A stretch of 64,000 bases of DNA. It comes from Longimicrobium sp. GTDB lineage: Bacteria; Gemmatimonadota; Gemmatimonadetes; Longimicrobiales; Longimicrobiaceae. A model generated the notes under the pieces. The model was not told where the DNA came from and did no database searches. It was given only the letters and a program-made list of their open reading frames with translations. Below are positions 8,362 to 17,252 of the stretch, piece after piece (the stretch's first letter is position 1; every line of letters starts with the position of its first letter). The stretch spans positions 1 to 64,000 of the forward strand of contig DASVTZ010000157.1 of assembly GCA_036387335.1 (NCBI GenBank), in the 5' to 3' direction. A program made the translations under genes and the position numbers.

Positions 8362-8823
8362 TCAGCGCTCGGGCGGCACGGGGCGGCGCTCGTAGCGGAC
8401 GCGCTTGGTCATCTTCCACTGCGCGGAGTCGCTCGCCACGTCCAGGTCGGCGACGAGCTCGCGGGCGGAGACGCGCACGAAGGTGATGGTGCCGCGCACG
8501 TCGCGAGGGCCCGGGCGGGCGGGGTGGCCGATACGCTGGTACTCCGCGCGGGCGGCGGGATCGGGGAGGCGGAGCACGGTGCCCTCGCGGACGCGACCCT
8601 CGTCCACCTCCCAGATGAAGTTCTCGCCGCCGACGGCGAAGGGGAGCGGGTAGTGCACGAAGCGCCACCGCTCGAACACCATCCGATCTCCCGGCGTGGC
8701 GAGGGTGATCCCCACCGGACCCGTGGCGATCTGCGCGCCCGAATAGGCGCGCTCCCATCGCTGTATGCACCCCGCCTGGACGAGCGCGACGACCAGGACC
8801 GTCCCCCGGAAGATGCGCCGCAT
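8362..8823 (-). CDS. Small lipoprotein of unknown function
   Basis: The 153-residue protein starts at an ATG at 8823 with a strong ribosome binding site (GGAGGGAG) a few bases upstream. Its N-terminus is a lipoprotein signal with QAGC at residues 17-20. The mature part is predicted mostly beta, with segments such as GDRMVFERWRFVHYPLPF and GTITFVRVSARELVADLDV. I do not recognise the family. It is divergent from the ADOP permease at 9089 and lies upstream of the kinase-TonB gene on the same strand, 140 nt apart. Confidence 0.65.
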   Translation of the reverse strand: MRRIFRGTVLVVALVQAGCIQRWERAYSGAQIATGPVGITLATPGDRMVFERWRFVHYPLPFAVGGENFIWEVDEGRVREGTVLRLPDPAARAEYQRIGHPARPGPRDVRGTITFVRVSARELVADLDVASDSAQWKMTKRVRYERRPVPPER

Positions 8824-9088
8824 CTGCCTCCCTCCGTCTGATCGGTGGATGATCGCCGTCCGCGCCCCCACGGAGCCGCGCCGCCGGGTGTGCGGCAACA
8901 AAATGCGCATCAACGAGTTCCGCGTCCAGCAGATCGAAGCATCGAGCCGACCGCCCCCTTCCTCCAGAAGTTCGCCGAAAATTCCGGCCGAGGCCAACAC
9001 AACCGTCCGCACCGTTCGCGCGTCCAAGGCAGGTGCGCTCCGACGACCGTCGCGGCGCCGCATCGTCCCCCCCGGAGGAGAAACGACC

Positions 9089-11530
9089 ATGCGCTGGATG
9101 AACCGAGTCCGACCACGGCGATGGGGCGCGGAGATGGCGGCGGACGTGCGCTACGCGATGCGCGGGCTGCGCAGGAGCCCGGGCTTCACCGCGACCGCCG
9201 TGCTCACGCTGGCGCTGGGGATCGGCGCCAGCTCGGCGGTGTTCAGCGCGGTGAGCACGGTGCTGCTGGCGCCCCTCCCGTACCCGCACCCCGAGCGCCT
9301 GGTGCGCATCTACCACCAGAACTCCGGCTTCGACCGCGGCACCCTTTCCGCCGCGGACTGGCAGGGGATCAGGGAGCAGCAGCGCAGCTTCGAATCCGTC
9401 GCGCTCTTTCGCACGGGCGGCGCGGCGCTCACCACGCGCGAGGGCGCGGAGTGGGTGAAGGTAGGGTGGGGCACCGCCGGCCTCTTCCGGACGCTGGGCG
9501 TGCGGATGGCGCGCGGCGGCGGCTTTCGCGAGGGCGACGACCGCACCGGCGCCGCGCTCAAGGTGGTGGTCGGCGACGAGTTCGCGCGGCGCCACTTCGG
9601 CGGCGCGGACCCGGTCGGCCGGCCGCTGGTGCTGGACCGGGTGAGCTACACCGTGGCGGGCGTGCTGCCGCCCGGCGTCAGGGAGCTGGCGGGGGTGGAG
9701 GCCGAGGTGTGGCCGATCCTGCAGCCCCCGGTGCCCACGCGCCGCGGCCCGTTCGGGCTGCACGGCATCGGGCGGCTGCGCGCGGGGGTGACGCAGGAGG
9801 CCGCCGCGCGCGAGCTGGCCGGGATCAGCGCGCGCGTGGTGGCGCAGTGGGCGAATGGCGCGCCGGACCGCTCCGTCCGCTACACGCCGGTCCCCCTGCG
9901 CGACGTGCTGCTGGGCGACGCGGGGCGCTCGCTGCGGCTGTTCGGCGGCGCGGTCTTCCTCGTCCTGCTGATCGCCATCGCCAACGTCGCCAACCTGGTG
10001 CTGGTACGCGCATCGGGACGCGGGCGCGAGATCGCGGTGCGCACGGCGCTGGGCGCACCGCGCGAACGGCTCGCGCGCATGCTGCTGACCGAGAGCCTGG
10101 TGCTGGGCGGGCTCGGCGGCGTGGCAGGAGTCGCGGTTGCGGCGCTGGGGCTGAAGGCGCTCGCCACCGTCGGTCCACGGCTCCCGCGCATCGAGGAGGC
10201 GAGCCTGGACCTGCGCGTGATGGCGTTCAGCGTCGCGGCGGGGCTGCTGAGCGGCGCGCTGGTCGGCACCTATCCGCTGGTGGCGGGGATGTCGCGCTCC
10301 ATCGCGGCCTCCCTGCGCAGCGGCGACCGCGGAGCTGGCGCCGGACGCGGGACGCAGCTCTTTCAGGGCGCGCTCGTGGCGGGCGAGTTCGCGCTTGCGC
10401 TGCCGCTCCTGTTGGGCGCCGGCCTCCTCCTCCACTCGTTCGTGAACCTCCAGCGGGTGGACCCCGGCTTCGATCCGGACCGCGTGCTCACCGCTCGCAT
10501 CTCCCTTCCCGAGGCCGCCTACGCGGAGCCGGCCGAGATGCTGCGCTTCTGGGACGAGGCGCTGCGCTCGGTGAAGGGGCTGCCCGGTGTGGAAGAGGCC
10601 GGGCTCACCACCTCGCTCCCACCCGACAACGGGGGCGACAGCAACAACTTCGACCTCGTGGAGCGCCCCGTCGCCCCCGGCGAGTCGGAGCCGTCGGTAC
10701 CTTGGGCGCTGGTCACGCCGGAGCTGTTCGGCGCGCTGGGCGTGCCGCTCGTGGACGGGCGCATGCTGGAGCGGCGCGACGACTCCCCCGATCGCCCCGT
10801 GGTCGTTGTGAGCCGGTCGTGGGCGCGGCGCTACTTTCCCGGCGAGAGCGCGGTGGGGAAGCGCATGTACGTGGGCGGGTGCCGCGAGTGCCCGCCGTCG
10901 ACCGTCGTGGGTGTGGTGGGGGACGTGAAGTACTCCGGGCTGGCCGAAGGTGCCGAGTCGGTTTATGAGCCCGCGCGCCAGAATCCGGGCTCCACCCTCA
11001 GCCTGGTGGTGCGCGCCAGCGTGTCGCCCGAGAGCCTCGCGGAGCCGATCCGGCAGCGGATCCGCGCGGTGGACCCCGGCGTGCCGGTGCGGGACTTCGC
11101 CACGATGGGAGAGCGGCTCTCCACCTCCATCGCCACCCCGCGCAGCCTGGCGTGGCTGCTGGGCGCCTTCGCCGCGGCGGCGCTGGTGATGGCGGCGCTG
11201 GGGGTGTTCGGGGTGATGTCGTACGCCGTCGCGCAGCAGCGCCGCGAGATCGCCGTGCGCATCGCACTGGGTGCCGATGCGCCGCGCGTGGTGCGGATGG
11301 TGATGCGGCGCGGGATGGTGCGCGCGGCGGCGGGGCTCGCGGTGGGCGCCGTCGTCTCCATCGGGGCGATGAGTGCGGTGGAGGCGATGCTCTTTGAGGT
11401 GCGCACCACCGATCCTGCCACGATGGCCATCGCGACGGCGCTGCTGCTGGGGGTGGCGGTGGTGGCGTGCTGGGTTCCAGGCCGGCGCGCGGCACGGATC
11501 GATCCCGCGCGGGCGATGGCGGCGGAGTGA
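9089..11530 (+). CDS. ADOP-type ABC transporter permease (duplicated MacB/FtsX)
   Basis: This 813-residue protein has the duplicated architecture of the acidobacterial ADOP family: MacB periplasmic core, FtsX domain, then a second core and FtsX domain. The entry DVRYAMRGLRRSPGFTATAVLTLALGIG is fused to the first membrane helix. The first FtsX block includes a long run of small hydrophobics and REIAVRTALGAPRERLARMLL, and the second contains REIAVRIALGAD followed by VRMVMRRGM. The start was set at 9089 because GGAGGAG (9074-9080) sits 8 nt upstream. Such permeases work with a MacB-type ATPase in peptide or lipoprotein export or cell-envelope mechanotransmission. No ATPase gene is adjacent, so the partner is encoded elsewhere. 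Confidence 0.88.
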   Translation: MRWMNRVRPRRWGAEMAADVRYAMRGLRRSPGFTATAVLTLALGIGASSAVFSAVSTVLLAPLPYPHPERLVRIYHQNSGFDRGTLSAADWQGIREQQRSFESVALFRTGGAALTTREGAEWVKVGWGTAGLFRTLGVRMARGGGFREGDDRTGAALKVVVGDEFARRHFGGADPVGRPLVLDRVSYTVAGVLPPGVRELAGVEAEVWPILQPPVPTRRGPFGLHGIGRLRAGVTQEAAARELAGISARVVAQWANGAPDRSVRYTPVPLRDVLLGDAGRSLRLFGGAVFLVLLIAIANVANLVLVRASGRGREIAVRTALGAPRERLARMLLTESLVLGGLGGVAGVAVAALGLKALATVGPRLPRIEEASLDLRVMAFSVAAGLLSGALVGTYPLVAGMSRSIAASLRSGDRGAGAGRGTQLFQGALVAGEFALALPLLLGAGLLLHSFVNLQRVDPGFDPDRVLTARISLPEAAYAEPAEMLRFWDEALRSVKGLPGVEEAGLTTSLPPDNGGDSNNFDLVERPVAPGESEPSVPWALVTPELFGALGVPLVDGRMLERRDDSPDRPVVVVSRSWARRYFPGESAVGKRMYVGGCRECPPSTVVGVVGDVKYSGLAEGAESVYEPARQNPGSTLSLVVRASVSPESLAEPIRQRIRAVDPGVPVRDFATMGERLSTSIATPRSLAWLLGAFAAAALVMAALGVFGVMSYAVAQQRREIAVRIALGADAPRVVRMVMRRGMVRAAAGLAVGAVVSIGAMSAVEAMLFEVRTTDPATMAIATALLLGVAVVACWVPGRRAARIDPARAMAAE

Positions 11531-11760
11531 TTGGGGGGGCAGGCTGGGTGAGCCTGGGGACCGGCGGTTGAAACCGCTGCAACAACCGCGGGAAGCCTGC
11601 CTTCGCAGGCTGCGCGAGCGAGGGCGGCGCCGGATCGCCGGCGCCGTGTCGCCGGGGGGGTGAATCGCCGGCGCCGCATCGCCGGGGATGAGTCGCCGGG
11701 GGATGAATCCCCCGGCTGGAACTACGCGAAGGCGGCTGAAGCCGGCTCGTGCGATTCGGG
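11531..11760. repeat. Clustered small palindromes, GAATCCCCCGGCTGGAA family (copy 1)
   Basis: The interval after the permease stop is a series of short stem-loops: GCCTGCCTTCGCAGGC, repeated CGCCGGCGCC and GTCGCCGGGG units, and GGGGGATGAATCCCCCGGCTGG. They are linked by segments such as TTGAAACCGCTGCAACAACC. A related array occurs at 63583-63815, partly inverted relative to this one. No open frame here shows coding character. Confidence 0.7.
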
Positions 11761-11829
11761 CGTGGCGGTGGAGGCGAGGGCGGCCGTGGGGCCGAGATGC
11801 GCGATCTTGAGCGAGTGCTTCTCGGCGCC

Positions 11830-12507
11830 TCAGTGTGCCCGTGCGATCAGGATGAGCGAGGCCGGGTCGCCGGTCTCGGGGTGGAGCGGCTCGCTCACGA
11901 AGTCGACGCCGAGGCCCGCTTGGCGCAACGCGTGGAGCGAGGACTCCAGCGTACGGTAGTACCAGGGCATGGGCTCGGTGAACCCGCTCCCGAACGCGGC
12001 GAACCGCTCCGTGCGCCACCCGTCGCGGTACGGCTCGTCGCCGCGGGCGGACCAGGGGTGGACGGTCTGGATGATGAGCGTTCCGCCGGGCTTCAGCAGC
12101 GCGCGTGCGCCGAGGAGCGCGTCGTCGAGGGGGTCGCCGAGGAGCGAGAAGTTCGCGACGACGACGTCGAACGGGCCGCCGAGGCGGGCGGATGCGGCCG
12201 CGAGCTCCGCGTAGGAGCAGACGTGGAACTCGGCGCAGCCGGCCTCGCGCGCCGCCTCCACCAGCGGCGCCGATGCATCGACGCCCACCACCTCCACACC
12301 TGCGGCGGCGAGCGCCCGCGCCAGCCATCCCTCGCCGCAGCCGAGGTCGAGGACGCGGCGGGGGACGAGCGCCAGCACCGCGTCCACCACAGCTTGGTCG
12401 GTGACGAGGCGGCGCGTGGCGATGCGACCGTCGCGCACCGCCTCCGTCCACGCCGCGGCGTTGGTCTCCCAGCTTCGCTCGATCTGCCGCAGCGTGTCGT
12501 CCGTCAT
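11830..12507 (-). CDS. Class I SAM-dependent methyltransferase
   Basis: The 225-residue protein carries the Rossmann-type methyltransferase core. Motif I, VLDLGCGEG, is at residues 52-60, followed by VEVVGVDASAPLVEAAR (motif II), FDVVVANFSLLGD (motif IV) and the LLKPGGTLIIQTVHPW segment typical of UbiE/MenG-like small-molecule methyltransferases. The substrate cannot be read from the sequence. I start it at 12507; an in-frame ATG at 12537 would add ten residues. Neither has a convincing ribosome binding site. It is divergent from the LysE-family exporter. Confidence 0.8.
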   Translation of the reverse strand: MTDDTLRQIERSWETNAAAWTEAVRDGRIATRRLVTDQAVVDAVLALVPRRVLDLGCGEGWLARALAAAGVEVVGVDASAPLVEAAREAGCAEFHVCSYAELAAASARLGGPFDVVVANFSLLGDPLDDALLGARALLKPGGTLIIQTVHPWSARGDEPYRDGWRTERFAAFGSGFTEPMPWYYRTLESSLHALRQAGLGVDFVSEPLHPETGDPASLILIARAH

Positions 12508-12636
12508 TTGGCGAGGGGTTGAGGGTGGGTCGGCCATCCCGGCTCGCGAGCCCTTCGCACTTGCGTGGAAGTCGGGTGCTGGGCATGGTGGGAGGCTCAA
12601 CCGGCCGCCCACTCCCACGCCCCGAGTCCGCCCAAG

Positions 12637-13257
12637 ATGCCGCCCGTATCCGACCTGCTGGCCTTCATGGCGGCCACGCTCGCGCTGAACGTCACGCCCG
12701 GCCCCGACATGCTGTACGTGATCGCGCGCAGCGTGGGGGAGGGAAGGCGCGCGGGCGTGGTCTCGGCGCTGGGCATATCGACGGGGACGCTCTTCCACAC
12801 GGCGGCGGTGGTGCTCGGGGTGTCGGCCTTCCTGGTCGCCTACCCCACCGCGTACGACCTGCTGCGCTATGCGGGCGCCGCGTACCTGGCGTGGCTGGGC
12901 GTGCGCGCACTCCGCACGCCCGCCCGCGAAGGCGCCGAGCCGGACGTGGCGCCGGCGGAGCTGCCCGCGATCTTTCGGCAGGGAGTCATCACCAACGTGC
13001 TGAACCCCAAGGTGGCGATCTTCTTCCTCGCCTTCCTCCCGCAGTTCGTGGATGCGGGGCGCGGGAGCGTCACCGCGCAGCTCCTCGTCCTCGCGGCGCT
13101 CTTCATCACCTCGGGCACCCTCGTCAACGTCGCCGTCGCGCTCGCCGCCGGCCATGCCCGCACCGCCGCCCGCCGCGCCGTGGCCTCTGGAGTGCTCCCG
13201 CGCGTCACGGGTTTCGTCTTCCTCGCCCTCGCGCTGCGCCTGGCAATCGTCCGCTGA
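12637..13257 (+). CDS. LysE/RhtB-family translocator
   Basis: The 206-residue product is an integral membrane protein of normal LysE-family length. Its hallmark N-terminal motif TPGPDMLYVIARSVGEGRR follows the first helix. Further hydrophobic segments cover VSALGISTGTLFHTAAVVLG, YDLLRYAGAAYLAWLG, FRQGVITNVLNPKVAIFFLA and the C-terminal helices. Members export amino acids or related small molecules from the cytoplasm. The ATG at 12637 matches family starts; an upstream in-frame ATG at 12565 would add a polar tail. The gene is monocistronic and followed by an iterated-word hairpin. Confidence 0.85.
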   Translation: MPPVSDLLAFMAATLALNVTPGPDMLYVIARSVGEGRRAGVVSALGISTGTLFHTAAVVLGVSAFLVAYPTAYDLLRYAGAAYLAWLGVRALRTPAREGAEPDVAPAELPAIFRQGVITNVLNPKVAIFFLAFLPQFVDAGRGSVTAQLLVLAALFITSGTLVNVAVALAAGHARTAARRAVASGVLPRVTGFVFLALALRLAIVR

Positions 13258-13262
13258 CGGCC

Positions 13263-13330
13263 CCACGCGGAGACGCGGAGACGCAGAGAGAGCTCAGCGC
13301 CTCTCCCCGCGTCTCCGCGCCTCCGCGTGA
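13263..13330. repeat. Intergenic hairpin with iterated-word arms (CGCGGAGA type)
   Basis: The arms 13264-13292 and 13301-13329 are nearly perfect reverse complements. Each consists of repeats of the word ACGCGGAG with minor variation. The hairpin lies between the convergent LysE-family gene and the small membrane protein at 13367. Related arms occur at 23945, 42164, 46138 and 59140. Confidence 0.8.
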
Positions 13331-13366
13331 GATTGCGGTTTGTTCGATGACGATCACTCTCGGCGG

Positions 13367-13636
13367 TCAGCGCTTCCCGCGCGTCCCTCTGATCATCCGA
13401 GAGCCTTGCACGAGCAGGTACGCGGCAAAGATCGTGGCGAGCGCGATGATGCCGTAGAACCAGAAGGGCTCCTGTGCGGCCACGATCCATTCGGACTCCG
13501 ATGGCGGCGCATATTCCCGGCGAGCGTCGAGCGTTCCGCTGCGCAGCGCGTTGACCACCACGACGAAAAGCGCCACGCCACCGACGACGAAAACGCTGCC
13601 TATCGCGGCGAGAATTCGTTCGTCTCTGTTCTTCAT
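13367..13636 (-). CDS. Small two-helix membrane protein
   Basis: The 89-residue product has two clear transmembrane segments, IGSVFVVGGVALFVVVVNAL and FYGIIALATIFAAYLLVQ. Between them is a polar loop of about 28 residues, and the C-terminus is basic. No known domain is recognisable. It lies 55 nt downstream of the histidine kinase on the same strand and could be co-transcribed with it, which would make it an accessory membrane component; that is inference from position only. Confidence 0.6.
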   Translation of the reverse strand: MKNRDERILAAIGSVFVVGGVALFVVVVNALRSGTLDARREYAPPSESEWIVAAQEPFWFYGIIALATIFAAYLLVQGSRMIRGTRGKR

Positions 13637-13691
13637 CGAAAGTATGAGATGTTGAGGAGGGTGGATCTCTCTCGATGTCTCCGCGCCCATC

Positions 13692-14831
13692 TCAACCGTG
13701 ACGCGGCAGGGAAACGGTGAAGGTGGTGCCTTGCTCCGCGCTGGAGGCGACCTCGATGCTGCCCTGGTGCGCCTGCACGATCTGCTGCGCGATGTACAGG
13801 CCCAGCCCGAGGCTCGCCTGCGGGCCACCCGCCACGGGCTCCACCACCTTGTTCCGGGGCTTCATCGGGTTGAAGATCCCGTTCAGGCGATCCTTGGGAA
13901 TCGGCTTGCCGCGGTTGTGGATGGAGATCTGGACCGTGTCGTCCGCGCCCTCCACCTCCACGCAGACCAGGGAGCCGTCCTCGCCGTGCTGCACCGCGTT
14001 GCCGATCAGGTTCGACAGCGCCTGCGTGAGCCGCTCGCAGTCCCACTCCCCGTCCCCTTCGAGGCGTGTTTCCACCTCGAACCTGCGCTTCGGATTCGCG
14101 GCCGCGATCTCGTCCACCACGTCGTGCACCATCTTGCCGATCGACATGGGCGCGCGCTTCACCGGGATTCCGCCTCCCAGCCGCGCGCGGGTGAAGTCGA
14201 GGAGGTCGCCCACCATGGCCACCGTGCGGCTGGCGCTGCGCGCGATGCGGTTGGTGAGGGTGAGGACCGGCTCCTGGAGCGACTGCGTCTCCACCAGGAA
14301 GCGGGCGGAGGTGTAGATGGCGCCGAGCGGCGTGCGAAGGTCGTGGCCCAGGATGGCGAGGAAGACCTCCTTCGCCTGGTCCAGGTCCTGGTTGTACCGC
14401 GCGACGGACTCCGCGAGCGCCTGGTCGATGGACTCGTTGAACCGCGTCAGGTCCTCGATGTCTCTGAAGCGGAGCTCCCCGCCCTGCTCGCGCGTCCAGA
14501 GCCGGATGACGCTGGCGCGAAGGGCGCGGAACTCGGCCACCATCTGGTCCACGGTGAAGCCGCTCTGGGCGCGGCCGGCGCCATGCTCCTCGGCGGCAGT
14601 CTCCGATGCGGAATCCGAGTCGTCGGCGTTCCCCTTGGACTTCTCCGACTGCTCCTCCGAATCCTGCGGGGTGGCCAGATCCTTGGCGATCGCCGTCAGC
14701 ATGTCGTTGGCGTGGTCGCGCAGCGCCTCGATGTCCATCGCGCCGCTCGCCGGCTTGCACGACCGCGCGAACGCCTCCCACTCCGTCAGGATCGGCTCGC
14801 GGTTCGCCAGGATGAACTCGGAAAGCTGCAT
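13692..14831 (-). CDS. Soluble sensor histidine kinase with RsbRD-type N-terminal domain
   Basis: This 379-residue protein has no transmembrane helix. The N-terminal region (residues 1 to about 150) starts LSEFILANREPILTEWEAFA, resembling the RsbRD/RsbR-type sensor domain, interrupted by an acidic Ser/Asp-rich insert. It is followed by a HisKA dimerisation domain with the phospho-acceptor His163 in LGHDLRTPLG. A HATPase_c domain has an N-box (LSNLIGNAVQHGEDG) and a final G-box region (GLGLYIAQQIV). The start at 14831 has GAGAGG upstream; a longer frame to 14957 adds a basic unstructured tail. No response regulator gene is adjacent, so the cognate regulator is unknown. Confidence 0.85.
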   Translation of the reverse strand: MQLSEFILANREPILTEWEAFARSCKPASGAMDIEALRDHANDMLTAIAKDLATPQDSEEQSEKSKGNADDSDSASETAAEEHGAGRAQSGFTVDQMVAEFRALRASVIRLWTREQGGELRFRDIEDLTRFNESIDQALAESVARYNQDLDQAKEVFLAILGHDLRTPLGAIYTSARFLVETQSLQEPVLTLTNRIARSASRTVAMVGDLLDFTRARLGGGIPVKRAPMSIGKMVHDVVDEIAAANPKRRFEVETRLEGDGEWDCERLTQALSNLIGNAVQHGEDGSLVCVEVEGADDTVQISIHNRGKPIPKDRLNGIFNPMKPRNKVVEPVAGGPQASLGLGLYIAQQIVQAHQGSIEVASSAEQGTTFTVSLPRHG

Positions 14832-15024
14832 CACGCCTCTCGTGGAAAGTGCGGCCCAGTGCGGGCCGGCCAGCTTCGGGCGCCGCCGTCGTTCGCGTTG
14901 ACGCGCAATCTCCCGGCCAGACGTCCAGTTTGCGCGCGCCGCCTGCCGAGAAAGCAACAGGGACGCGAAGAGCCCGAACCGCTCCCCGCGTCCTTTTCTA
15001 TCGAGCGATCAAGATGTCACGCCG

Positions 15025-17112
15025 TCAGTGGCGATGCTCCGGCTGCGCGCCCGGCCGCCGCTGCCCGCGTCCTCCGCCGGTGCGCGCGGCAGGGCGGGGC
15101 GAACCGTGGCCCGCCGGCTTCGTCAGCCGTTCCCCTGGCCCCACCACCTGCAGCACCTGCATCATCCCGCGCTCCTCGTGGCCCAGGATGTGGCAGTGCA
15201 TCACGAAGTGGCCGGTGGGCGGGCCGCACTTGCCGTCCCTGCACCCCGCGAAGCTGGCGTAGCGCTGCGTGATGAAGACGGCCGCGGAGTCGACGATGGC
15301 GCCCTTGCTGTCCACGGTGGGCGTCGGCAGCGGGAGCACGTCCAGCCAGATCGGCGATCCCCTGCGTGCCGCCGCGTTCAGCTCCCGGTACAGCGGCAGA
15401 AACGGGTCCTGGGCGTACGGGGCGTGCACCGAATCCACCTGGAACGGGTTGATGTGGATGTGGAACGGGTGGTTGATCTGGTTGACGCTGTTGTTCACGA
15501 TCTTCCACGTCTGCGTGGAGTCCAGCACCATCGGCATGGCGGCGCCGCGCGCGTTGGACGGCACGTAGACCACCGTGTCGTTGAACCTCTGCTGCGGCGC
15601 CACCCGGCTTCCCAGGAAGAACTGCGTGGGCGTCGAGTCGTTTCCGGGGCCCGCGCTGTCCGTGAACACGACCACCGCGGTGTCGCGCGCCGGCGTCAGG
15701 TTGGTGGCGATGAAGGACGGCGGGGCCTGGATCGCCGTCCCCAGATAGGACGCAAGGTGCGGGATGCTCCGCGGGATCCCCGTGCTGCTCGCCCTGCGCG
15801 CGGGGTCGACGACCACGCGGAACATGAGGAACGCGGTCGTGTCGCTGAACTCCGGGTTGCCTGCGCTGGCGCGCGTCCGCCGCGGGAGCACCGGGTTGCG
15901 GGTGCGCCGCCCGGCCCCGGGATTCTGGCGCACCCTGAAGTTATGGATCCCGGCTCGCGGCGGCGCCTGCACGATCACGTCGAGCCGGTTGCCCGGCGCC
16001 ATCAGCAGGATGGAGTCGTTGTCGAACGCCAGGTTGGCCGGGGAAAACTGCACGCCGTCGCGCGCCACCTCCACCACCACGGGCTCCTCGCCGGGCCGGT
16101 CCTCGAACCTGAACTCGAGCGTCTTGCTGTTCCTCGTCACGTTCTCGTTCACGATGCGTCAGCGCTGCACCTCGCCCGGCGCCATGTAGAGCGTCGGAAA
16201 GTTCTGCCCGTTCACCAGCGGCGTCACCGCGCTCACGGCGGTCTGCCCCTGGAACAGCCCCAGCGTGGTGTCGACCTGCTGGAAGGCGATCAGGTGCTCG
16301 CGCAGGTTGTGCCGACGGGTGAAGCGGTCCAGGCCGGCGGTATCGTCTTCCACGATGAAGGCCCCCGACATACCGTTCGCCACCTGGATGGCGACCGAGC
16401 CGTGCTTGTGCGGGTGGTACCAGTGCGTTCCCGGTGACTGGTTCATCGGCACGCGAAAGGAGTACAGGATGGAGTCGCCCGGCGCGATCACCATCAGCAC
16501 GTCGTCGCCGACCACCGTGGAGTTGCTGTCGGGGGTGACGTGCATCCCGTGGTAGTGGATGTTCGTGTAGTTGGGCCCGTGGAAGCAGTCCTGGAACACG
16601 TCCCGCATCGCTCCCTGCGAGCTCGGCGGCGCGGGATTGGACGCCGGGTACGACATGCAGACCTGGTTGGAATCCGACGCGGTGGTGGGCGGGGGGAGCT
16701 TGTTCCGCAGCCAGATCTGCACCAGGTCGCCCGGCCGCACCCGGAAGGTGGGCCCCGGAAAGCGGGGGGTGAAGCGCGGATCGTTGGGCCGGTACGCGGG
16801 GTCCGTGGTGGCGGCCAGGGTGTAGGCGCGCAGGGAGAGGGTGTCCGTGCGCACGGAGTCGTCGTTGAACGCGCGCGTCACCGGCAGGGCGGCCATCGAG
16901 ACGTCCAGCGTGGCGCTGAGCACGCCGTTCACCGATCTCACTTCCAGCGGATCGGCCATCGAGTCCTGGTAGAGCCGCGCGTGTGGCGCCGCCGGCCCTC
17001 GATGGGCGCACCCGCCGGCCGCCGCGGCCACCGCCAGCGCGAGCGTGGCGATGCCCAGCAGGTCCCTCGTCAGACGGCGGGGTCGTGGATCGGGAGCGCG
17101 GCGTGCGGGCAT
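15025..17112 (-). pseudogene. Multicopper oxidase interrupted by one in-frame TGA
   Basis: The reading frame from the ATG at 17112 (GGAGGG just upstream) runs to the TGA at 15027-15025 and is broken only by a TGA at 16161-16159, codon 318. The N-half has a lipoprotein-like signal with AAGGC, a first cupredoxin domain with IHYHGMH (HYHG at 186-189) and HWYHPHKHG. The C-half has HPFHIHINPF and HCHILGHEERGM. All four copper-binding motifs are therefore intact. The stop sits in PGEVQR-stop-RIVNENV, where relatives carry Trp, so TGG to TGA would explain it. It may be a pseudogene, a sequencing error, or a gene read through or restarted at the GTG at 16152. No neighbouring copper-homeostasis gene is present. 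Confidence 0.85.
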
Positions 17113-17252
17113 CGGGAGCCCTCCAGGATGGCGGGTTTCGAGCGAGGCGGGGCAGACCGCGCCGCCGAAGTGGAGCGCTTCGGCGGGAGCGGTGCCGTGT
17201 TCTGGCGGAATATGAACGTCGCCACTCGTGCGCGCAACGACGCTCTCGCGCG

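Noticed and set aside
16159-16161. Selenocysteine at the in-frame TGA of the multicopper oxidase
   Set aside because: The position is a Trp in the family (PGEVQRWRIVN), not Cys, so Sec is not expected. A nonsense mutation or error explains it better.
16159-16161. Reassignment of TGA to Trp in this organism
   Set aside because: Many intact genes in the window end at TGA, including the ADOP permease, the DUF5916 proteins, ettA and both BlaI genes.
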